Shown here piece after piece: positions 21,644 to 28,700 of a stretch of DNA of 31,073 bases; position 1 is the stretch's first letter; every line of letters starts with the position of its first letter. The translations under genes and the position numbers were made by a program. The notes beneath the pieces were generated by a model, which searched no databases, was not told the DNA's origin, and saw only the letters and a list, made by a program, of their open reading frames with translations. The DNA comes from JBAZLV01 sp041650055 (lineage in GTDB: Bacteria; Nitrospirota; UBA9217): positions 1 through 31,073 of the forward strand of contig JBAZLV010000026.1 in assembly GCA_041650055.1 (NCBI GenBank), read 5' to 3'.

Positions 21644-21675
21644 AAAAATCCTGCCCTATAAGAGCGGCAGGATTT
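21644..21675 (-). terminator. Terminator after the NifU-like gene
   Basis: AAATCCTGCC and GGCAGGATTT (21646-21655 and 21666-21675) form a ten-pair stem; on the minus strand it ends in a run of five T. It lies between the NifU-like gene and the rnfD-like gene. Confidence 0.85.
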
Positions 21676-21698
21676 CCTGTACGGGGATACACATTTGA

Positions 21699-21923
21699 TT
21701 AGGGAACCTGAACGACTTCCGTAATCCCTGGAACTTCCTGTTTTAATTGCTTTTCGATAGCCATTTTTAATGTCATCGTGGACATGGGGCAGCACCCGCA
21801 CGCGCCTTTCAATCGTACGGTTACTTTTCCCTTCTCATCCACACTCACCAGTTCTACATCGCCTCCATCTCGCTGGAGTGCCGGTCTTACTTTGTCAAGC
21901 GCCTGTTCTACAGCTTCTTTCAT
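21699..21923 (-). CDS. NifU C-terminal domain (Nfu-type) iron-sulfur carrier
   Basis: 74 residues consisting of only the NifU C-terminal domain: ALDKVRPALQRDGGDVELVS, then VTVRLKGACGCCPMSTMTL with the cluster motif CGCC (Cys 42 and Cys 45 in C-x-x-C), and EVPGITEVVQV. Such proteins carry or deliver a [4Fe-4S] cluster to target enzymes in the cytoplasm. AAGGAG lies about ten bases upstream. It has its own promoter and terminator, so it is not part of an isc or suf operon here. ThiC and AddB in this window are possible clients of such a carrier, but that is only inference. Confidence 0.94.
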   Translation of the reverse strand: MKEAVEQALDKVRPALQRDGGDVELVSVDEKGKVTVRLKGACGCCPMSTMTLKMAIEKQLKQEVPGITEVVQVP

Positions 21924-21973
21924 AAAATCATTCTCCTTATAATATCATGCATGAATGTACTGCTATCTTTGTT

Positions 21974-22002
21974 ATTATACACATTTTTTTTCTTATGCAC
22001 AA
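21974..22002 (-). promoter_or_regulatory. Promoter of the NifU-like gene
   Basis: On the minus strand TTGTGC (22002-21997), 17 bases, then a perfect TATAAT (21979-21974). The -35 is weak. It overlaps AAAATTTTTGTGCATA, the stretch shared with the gcvH promoter. Confidence 0.6.
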
Positions 22003-22031
22003 AAATTTTATCACAAAAAATATTTAGGGTA

Positions 22032-22060
22032 TTGACAGCATCCTCTCGTTTTGATACTGT
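22032..22060 (+). promoter_or_regulatory. Promoter of the fluoride-riboswitch transcript
   Basis: A perfect TTGACA (22032-22037), 17 bases, then TACTGT (22055-22060), a weak -10. Transcription would begin near 22067, right before the aptamer. Confidence 0.6.
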
Positions 22061-22069
22061 ACGAAAAAA

Positions 22070-22125
22070 TAAGGCGATGGAGTTCGCCAAAAAACCGCCT
22101 TTAAATAGAGGCTAATGACTCCTAC
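22070..22125 (+). promoter_or_regulatory. Fluoride riboswitch (crcB motif)
   Basis: The sequence follows the crcB aptamer: GGCGATGGAGTTCGCC, an A-rich joint, a second hairpin with CCGCCT...AGAGGC, then GCTAATGACTCCTAC. The opening GGCGATG and the closing TAATGACTCCTAC are the strongly conserved parts. It lies 100 bases upstream of the antiporter gene and before a terminator, so fluoride should allow transcription to continue. Confidence 0.93.
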
Positions 22126-22147
22126 TATCAGCTTTTTCAGTGAGGAG
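22116..22147 (+). promoter_or_regulatory. Alternative hairpin of the riboswitch
   Basis: GACTCCT at the aptamer's 3' end is the reverse complement of AGGAGTC at about 22142-22149. The two could pair when fluoride is absent and break the aptamer stem. This is a likely part of the switch, but its link to the later terminator is inferred. Confidence 0.5.
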
Positions 22148-22167
22148 TCGTTCCGTTTACGAACAAC

Positions 22168-22194
22168 AACCTGCTGCTATGCAGGTTTTTTTTT
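22168..22194 (+). terminator. Terminator in the fluoride-riboswitch leader
   Basis: AACCTGC, loop TGCTAT, GCAGGTT, then nine T in a row. It stands between the aptamer and the antiporter's ribosome site, the expected position for a transcription-control platform. Confidence 0.85.
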
Positions 22195-22227
22195 GCCTTG
22201 ATGCAATGAGGTGACAAAGGAGTATGT

Positions 22228-23424
22228 ATGGAACAGCTTTTTATTATCGCTTCACTTTGGCTTGGTCTGGCTGTTTTTGCCGCTATCGTCGCTTATCATC
22301 TCCGAATTTCTATCGCACTCGTTGAAATTTGTGTGGGAGTAATCGCAGGCGCGATAGCAACCTTGTTTGGCCTGAGGGAAGCATTAGGTTCCGATTCTGA
22401 ATGGCTCAGATTTCTTGCTGCCTCGGGAGCGATTTTACTTACGTTTCTGGCAGGTGCTGAATTGGACCCTGTTGTCGTAAGAAAAAAAATGAAGGAAATT
22501 ACTGTCGTCGGATTGATCGGATTTTTTGCACCGTTCGTCGGATGTACAGCGCTTGCCTATTATGTACTCGAATGGAATTTCCAGGCAAGCTGTCTCTGTG
22601 GCATAGCGCTTTCAACAACCTCCATGGCTGTTGTATATGCGGTCATGCTGGAAACGGGTCTTAATAAAACCGAGTTCGGCAAAGGAATTCTTGGGGCCTG
22701 CTTTATCAATGACCTGGGAACCGTCATTGCCCTCGGTCTTTTGTTTGCACCGTTTACCTTGAAAACGATTATTTTTATAATAACCTGTATAACCGTCTTT
22801 TTCCTTCTTCCCCGTATCACCGGTTTTATGACCGATCGTTACGGAAACAGAACCGCTGCCATACGAACCAAATGGATTATGCTCGTTCTTTTCGGCTTGG
22901 GAGCTTTGGCATTCTGGTCGGGCAGTGAAGCAGTTCTTCCGGCCTACATCACTGGCATGATACTCGCGGAAAGCGCTGGTCGGGATACATTCTGGATTCG
23001 GAGGTTAAGAACGCTCACGGTTGGATTTCTTACGCCGTTTTACTTCCTTCGCGCAGGAATGCTCGTTTCAGTGACCGCCCTGATTGCAGCGCCTTTTGTT
23101 TTCATCCTCTTATTGGCAGGCAAAGTAGTGTCAAAAATATTCGGCTTGTATCCATTTATCGGTTTATTTCGACGAGACCCGAAAGAGCGATGGTACTATA
23201 CGCTTTTAATGTCCACTGGCCTAACGTTCGGAACCATTTCTGCTTTATATGGTTTTTCGAACAACATTGTTACTCAATCGCAATATTCTTTCCTGGTAGC
23301 AGCGGTCATTGCAAGCGCTGTCATTCCTACGTTGATCGCGGGAATTGCCTTTTTGCCGAAGCATCTTCTGACGAAGCAGGCCGCGGTGAAAACAGTGGGA
23401 AACGACTTAAGCGAGGAAGGATGA
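22228..23424 (+). CDS. Cation:proton antiporter (CPA superfamily), fluoride-regulated
   Basis: 398 residues with about twelve hydrophobic segments, the membrane domain only, lacking a cytoplasmic TrkA-N domain. LTFLAGAELD (to residue 80) and ALSTTSMAVVYAVMLETGL are standard for the family, and FINDLGTVIALG places Asn 161-Asp 162 at the ion-binding site. The ND pair is usually linked with electroneutral exchange, the DD pair with electrogenic exchange. AAAGGAG lies upstream of the ATG. The fluoride riboswitch makes a role in surviving fluoride or acid entering as HF likely. No CLC-F or CrcB/Fluc gene is seen, so the antiporter may serve to restore ion or pH balance rather than export fluoride itself. 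Confidence 0.9.
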   Translation: MEQLFIIASLWLGLAVFAAIVAYHLRISIALVEICVGVIAGAIATLFGLREALGSDSEWLRFLAASGAILLTFLAGAELDPVVVRKKMKEITVVGLIGFFAPFVGCTALAYYVLEWNFQASCLCGIALSTTSMAVVYAVMLETGLNKTEFGKGILGACFINDLGTVIALGLLFAPFTLKTIIFIITCITVFFLLPRITGFMTDRYGNRTAAIRTKWIMLVLFGLGALAFWSGSEAVLPAYITGMILAESAGRDTFWIRRLRTLTVGFLTPFYFLRAGMLVSVTALIAAPFVFILLLAGKVVSKIFGLYPFIGLFRRDPKERWYYTLLMSTGLTFGTISALYGFSNNIVTQSQYSFLVAAVIASAVIPTLIAGIAFLPKHLLTKQAAVKTVGNDLSEEG

Positions 23425-23482
23425 GCCATTTGATGATATTTTCATTGTCAAGAAAAGTAATCTCTGATACCCTGTTGCCTCG

Positions 23483-24079
23483 ATGAACCTGCAAACCATT
23501 GAAGAACAATTTCTGCTTTTGATCAATAACGGCATGACGAATACTGTCTTCGATATCATCATGCCTTTTCTTACGAGATATGGTTACCTTCTCGTCATTC
23601 CCTTCCTGGTATCCATGATACTCCTGGCATTCAGGACAAAAAAACCGCATGGGAAGAACTATGCTGTGGCTGCGCTCGGAGCAATACTCATTTCGGTATG
23701 TGCCTTTTTTGTGGCGGAATGGATCGAAGACATGATAAAAATCGCCGTGGCTCGTCCGCGTCCCTGCAGAACGATCGAAGGAATACGGCTTATTCTCCCC
23801 TGCCCGAAATCATTTTCACTTCCATCAGGACATGCGATAACTTCTTTTGCCTGCGCTCTCCCGCTTTTTTTTCTCACCCGGAGATACCTTTCGTTCACCT
23901 GGCGTTTGTACCCGTTATTGCTTGCTGCAGTAATTTCCTTCTCGCGTCTTTATCTGGGACTTCATTATCCCACGGATGTGCTTGCTGGAGCATTCTTGGG
24001 AGCTGGCATCGGACTGGGACTTTCAATCCCCTACGATATTTTCTTGAGCAGAAAAAAACGTAAAAGATATCACGGTTAA
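23483..24079 (+). CDS. PAP2-family membrane phosphatase
   Basis: 198 residues with about five to six membrane segments. All three motifs of the PAP2/acid phosphatase family are present: KIAVARPRP (Lys 86, Arg 91, Pro 92), PSGH (114-117) and SRLYLGLHYPTD with the catalytic His 161. Members dephosphorylate undecaprenyl pyrophosphate, phosphatidic acid or phosphatidylglycerol phosphate at the outer face of the inner membrane; which one is not clear. It begins 58 bases after the antiporter without a good ribosome site. A weak promoter-like TTGTCA...TACCCT (23445-23473) lies before it. It ends 14 bases from pcm, which comes the other way. Confidence 0.92.
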   Translation: MNLQTIEEQFLLLINNGMTNTVFDIIMPFLTRYGYLLVIPFLVSMILLAFRTKKPHGKNYAVAALGAILISVCAFFVAEWIEDMIKIAVARPRPCRTIEGIRLILPCPKSFSLPSGHAITSFACALPLFFLTRRYLSFTWRLYPLLLAAVISFSRLYLGLHYPTDVLAGAFLGAGIGLGLSIPYDIFLSRKKRKRYHG

Positions 24080-24093
24080 CTATACTTCCAGAA

Positions 24094-24738
24094 CTAGTCC
24101 TTCCATCCGTGATTCCCGATCAAAGGAACAAACATGCAGGGAATATGCTTCTCTGTAGTAAAACTGTCTCCTTTTTTTAGGACCGTTACAAGGTTCTGAC
24201 CATATCGTTCTCCCACCGGTATCACCATCCTGCCGCCGTCTTTTAACTGATCGACTAAAGAGACCGGAATATCGGGTGCACCTGCAGTAACCATAATCGC
24301 ATCAAAGGGCGCCATCTCTTTCCAGCCATACGTTCCATCGTACACTTTAATAGCAACCGTTCGGTAACCAAGCCGATCAAGCGTTGCCCGGGCTCTCTCA
24401 GCGAGCAATTTGATCCGTTCCACCGTATACACTTTTTCACACAATTTAGCCAGAACAGCCGCCTGATAACCAGAACCAGTTCCAATTTCAAGCACTCGTT
24501 CGCATCCGGTTAATTCGAGAAGTTCGGTCATTCGGGCAACCATGTAGGGTTGCGAAATAGTCTGGCCTTCCCCAAGAGGAAGCGCATTATCTTCATATGC
24601 CATTCCCCGGATAGCTTCAGGAAGAAATTCGTGGCGGGGAACCGTGCGCATCGCATTCAGCACACGCTCGTCCCTTACTCCGCGTGCAATGATCTGCTCA
24701 TCGAGCATCTTGCTGCGTTCTTTGTCGTAATTGATCAC
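24094..24738 (-). CDS. pcm: Protein-L-isoaspartate O-methyltransferase
   Basis: 214 residues. Pcm methylates isoaspartate in aged proteins using S-adenosylmethionine and so starts their repair. The N-terminal part has DERVLNAMRTVPRHEFLP and the substrate loop LGEGQTISQPYMVA; the SAM-binding motif is RVLEIGTGSGYQAAVLA, with YTVERI next; APFDAIMVTAGA and GGRMVIPVG follow. The start overlaps the surE stop by four bases (ATGA), the conserved surE-pcm arrangement. It is cytoplasmic and complete. Confidence 0.97.
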   Translation of the reverse strand: MINYDKERSKMLDEQIIARGVRDERVLNAMRTVPRHEFLPEAIRGMAYEDNALPLGEGQTISQPYMVARMTELLELTGCERVLEIGTGSGYQAAVLAKLCEKVYTVERIKLLAERARATLDRLGYRTVAIKVYDGTYGWKEMAPFDAIMVTAGAPDIPVSLVDQLKDGGRMVIPVGERYGQNLVTVLKKGDSFTTEKHIPCMFVPLIGNHGWKD

Positions 24739-25511
24739 TCGGAACTCCGTTTGGATTTCGGAGATATGAATGACATGGATTCAAGTGACTTGAGAGTTTC
24801 AAGAGAAGAGTAATCAGTAAGATCAAGATGGAGCGGAGTTATGGAAATACAATTTTTACCTATGGCATCAAAGTCTGTACCCTCTTCACGTTCCCAATCG
24901 GGTTCACCACCGCCGATCCAATAATATTTTTTGCCACGAGGATCGACTCGTTCAACGGTCAAGTGCCGGTACACCCGTTTTCCCAAACGAGTAATCTTGG
25001 TTCCCTGAATATTCTGAAGAGGCATATTCGGAACATTGATGTTCAGAAGCGTTCCTTTCGAAAGCCCATGATCCAAAACCCGTGCTGCTGCCTGACAGGC
25101 AACTTCTGCTGCTTCGGCAAACAGAAAATCTTCACGAGCAACCAGGGAAATAGCTATTGCTGGAATACCCAGAAGGGTTGCTTCGATAGCACCCGCAACC
25201 GTACCGGAATACGTCACATCATCACCAAGATTCGGCCCCTTGTTAATACCGGAAACCACAAGTCTTGGTTCCTGTTCCAACATGCCTTTCACTGCAATAT
25301 TTACGCAGTCGGTCGGTGTTCCGTTCACGCTGTAAACCGATTCCTTGATTTCCTCGATCAAGAGCGGCCGATGGAGAGTCATGGAATGCCCTGCTGCACT
25401 CCGCTCGCGATCCGGAGCAACAATGATAACAGTATCAAGATCGCGTAATCGTTTCGCAAGCATCTGGATGCCAGGAGAAAAAACTCCGTCATCATTCGTT
25501 ACGAGTATCAT
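24735..25511 (-). CDS. surE: 5'/3'-nucleotidase SurE
   Basis: 258 residues. The metal-binding start MILVTNDDGVFSPGI (Asp 7, Asp 8), then DRERSAAGHSMTLHRPL, the motif VSGINKGPNLGDDVTYSGTV and PAIAISL mark SurE. It removes phosphate from nucleoside 5' and 3' monophosphates and can cut short polyphosphate; it is linked with survival in stationary phase. An AAGGAAATAGG ribosome site precedes the ATG. It is followed by pcm with a four-base overlap. Confidence 0.97.
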   Translation of the reverse strand: MILVTNDDGVFSPGIQMLAKRLRDLDTVIIVAPDRERSAAGHSMTLHRPLLIEEIKESVYSVNGTPTDCVNIAVKGMLEQEPRLVVSGINKGPNLGDDVTYSGTVAGAIEATLLGIPAIAISLVAREDFLFAEAAEVACQAAARVLDHGLSKGTLLNINVPNMPLQNIQGTKITRLGKRVYRHLTVERVDPRGKKYYWIGGGEPDWEREEGTDFDAIGKNCISITPLHLDLTDYSSLETLKSLESMSFISPKSKRSSE

Positions 25512-25546
25512 CCTATTTCCTTACTTAACTTATTGGGGTAAGCGTG

Positions 25547-25552
25547 ATTATA
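25547..25552 (-). promoter_or_regulatory. -10 box likely used by surE-pcm
   Basis: TATAAT on the minus strand about 36 bases upstream of the surE start, preceded by TG. I find no good -35 at 17 bases. It is suggestive only. Confidence 0.35.
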
Positions 25553-25650
25553 CAGTAATGGTGCAGCATGTAACGTGAGGAAGATCATTTAAAACCGAAG
25601 GGATTCTATATCAGATCATTCCTATTTGCAAATGGTTTGTGCTTAATGAT

Positions 25651-25682
25651 AAAAAAGAGGCCGCCCATTTTCCCGAGCGGCC
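25651..25682 (-). terminator. Terminator after the Rhs gene
   Basis: GGCCGC and GCGGCC (25659-25664 and 25677-25682) form a stem with a 12-base loop; on the minus strand TCTTTTTT follows. A second hairpin, CTGGGCT/AGCCCAG, lies at 25741-25769. The 274 bases between the Rhs stop and surE hold these hairpins and a -10 box but no convincing gene. Confidence 0.75.
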
Positions 25683-25785
25683 CGATCTTTGTTTTGCTAA
25701 TCCTCTAAACTTCCAATCATCTAAACATCTGATTTCTTTTCTGGGCTTCACCAGAACCGTTCAGCCCAGCCTACGAAACTATCTT

Positions 25786-28700
25786 CTATTTCTTTCCTGG
25801 CTTCCAGTTTGGATCAAAAACACCGGTTCTATTTTGCATATTCCCGGTTCCTGTGGATTTTTTTGAGGTGGATTTTTTTGAGGATGCTTGGTTCAAATAT
25901 CTTGCCTCAAACGGTACACCATCATGAGCCAAAGATTCAAGCCATTTAGAATCAATAGCGAAACCCATTGTCATAGCATCTGCCTCTGCAGGCGACACTT
26001 TTCCTTTTGAAACAAGCGTTAGCGCCTTAGAAATAGAATAGCCCTCCATAAGTGAAGTGCCTCGAGATTGAAGAGAAGCATCCCGCTCTATATCAAGGAT
26101 CGTTACATCCTTAACAACATTCGTTCCCTGCTGATAGAGCTGTTTAGAAGCAACTCCACTAAATTTCATACTGCCCCCTTTTCTAATGTCAGTAGCTACC
26201 CAATTCGTTGCTTCTAACTGTTGTGCTTCTTCTGGTGTAATTTTACCCTGCATGAGCTTGACGGCAGAGGGGCCATATATGGAGACCATCACATCCCATG
26301 CATTAGCTACTGCCGCGAGCTTTTGTGATACGCTTAGTTTTCCTCCGCTCAATGCTATTTTTGCATACTTTACAGAGTTTGCAATTGGTACGATATCCGC
26401 TATTATATAAACAGGTAGCAAAGCAACCTGATCCGCTGTTCTAACGTCTTCTTCTGACGCATAGGCGACCGACCGGTATTCTACCGATTGGTCATACCAA
26501 TAACTCACGCCATTAACAGACCATTCATAAAATCTGCTAACACAACCAACTGGATCGTTTACCATGGTGCTAATGTAATCAGATCTCTTCTGCGAACCCT
26601 CATTACTGTTTTCCCAAGACCAACCACCACCCCCATCCGATGTAGCAGAACTGTCATAATGATTTGCGTATACATTATTTTCCTGATTTACAGGGTTGTC
26701 TTCAAATGAGGTCTTAGAGTGATCCGCTGGATTACCAAATCGATCAAGACTCCCGTCAAGACTCCCCTTTGCTTCGTATCCGCTCGGATCTGTTACGTTC
26801 ACCGGATCATTCCATGCGTACGCATACCGATTCAGACCTTCAATCGGATCCGCGCTGATAAACCTTCCGAGTGTCGGATCGTATAACCGCGCATTATAGT
26901 TGTACAAGCCAGTCTCGGTATCCATTTCCTGGCCCGTGAACTTGTGATCTTCGACCTCATTTTCGAATGAACCCGTGGCATCATCACTGCCATACGGCTG
27001 ATAGAACTGCTGGTTCACCACAGAGCCGGTGGAATTCGTGACAACATTGGTCCCACCCAGGTGGTCTTTCAGCATGAAGTACAGGCTGCCATCAGGTTTC
27101 TTCTTAATCGTTGTGCCTGCTGCGTGAATGTATACCGTCTGGTTCCCTGACTGGTCTTTTTCATAAATACTCCCGACATACACCTTCGTGAAACTGCCGG
27201 TCTGCTTCTTTACCCGTTCTCCGCTGGGACCATAAGTAAAGGTTGTGGTCGCCCCTGATTTCAGAATAGAGAGCGGCTTGTTGTCGTAGTTCCAGGTTAA
27301 GGTTCTGCCATCGCCGGTCAGCATGTTGCCGTTGTCGTCATAGGTGTAGCTCCTGGCTCCTGCTGCGGTGACTGCATGTTTGTGGGCTGAGTTGCCATAC
27401 GTGTAGCTGTTGGTTTCAAAGCTGGTGATATTGCCGATGGTGTTGTAAGCATAGGCCTTGCTGTAGATTTGCGTGCCGCTGCCGATCGTCGTGCCCGTGC
27501 CTCTTCTGGCGTTGGTCAACCGATAACCGTCGTCATACGTGTACTGCCAGTTAGCGCTGTTTTTGTTGTCGACAATACCCGTAACTATGCCGCCATTGTC
27601 ATACGTGTAATTCATATCCAACGCCGCTGCTACACTGCCTGTCCATTTATAGGGTTTTAAACTGGTGTTGCCGAGCCCCCATACCTCACCACTGTTTTTT
27701 ACGGATATATCCCTGAGCTGTCCACCAATATATGTCCAGCCGTTGCCGTTCCAGTAGTACACAATATTATCGGCATCTGTGGCAAAGACAGATCCATCGC
27801 TGCCTACGGATACCGCAGCCAAAATCTTGTCGGATACGCAGGTGAAACTACTGCCATTCCACTTGTATACCTTATTGCTGTTCACACCGATGCCCCATAG
27901 TTCGCTGGAGCTTCTGACCGCAAGGGATTTTAACTGGCCGGTGATGCTTGACCAGGCGCTCCCGGTCCATTGGTACACATTGTAACTCGAGTCTGTTCCG
28001 AACACGGAACCATCACTGCCCACGGAAACCTGATACATAGCCGTGTCGTCAAGCTTGGTGTAACTGCCGTTCCACCTGTATAACTTGCCGGTGGTGTTGC
28101 CGAGCCCCCATATTTCACTGGAGCTTCTGACAGAAAGGGATTTTAACTGGCCTCCGATAGCCGACCAGACGCTCCCGGTCCACTGGTACACATTGTTACT
28201 CGAGTCTGTTGCAAACGCGGCTCCGTCACTGCCCACGGAAATTTGCGACATGGCAGTGGTCGACACTGCGGTATAGAGGCTGGAAATCTTTGCCGCATCC
28301 ACATGCTTTAGCCTGAAATTATTGGAATCATAGCTGTAGGTTTGGACAAGTCCGTTGCCTAACACCCTGGTTTCCAACCGGCCATATTGATCATATTTAG
28401 AACTCTTAAGGTATTGTTCGCCGCCGGAGGACGAGCCGATTTTGCTGAGAGACCCGTTGGTCGTATCATCGTACGTGTTGTAGACATTGCTGCTATCCGG
28501 GTACGTTGCCTGCGTGACCCGGCTTAAGGTGTCATACGCATTTTGGGTCGTATACGTCGTGCCATCAATCGTCTTGTCCGTTCTGGTCACACGTCCTAAT
28601 GCATCGTAATAATACACATTGGTTACGGGCTGGCCGCCGGTTGCATTGCTGTATTCCCGTACCAGTTTGCCTACGCTGTTCGTTCCTGTGTAGCCGCTGA

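Noticed and set aside
21628..21801. Longer rnfD-like start at 21801
   Set aside because: It would run through the terminator and into the NifU-like gene.
24828..25448. 206-codon frame on + opposite surE
   Set aside because: It is a shadow of surE, which has all family motifs on the minus strand.
27620..28242. CRISPR array or DNA minisatellite
   Set aside because: The repeats are long, imperfect and in frame with protein blades; no short identical repeats with spacers.
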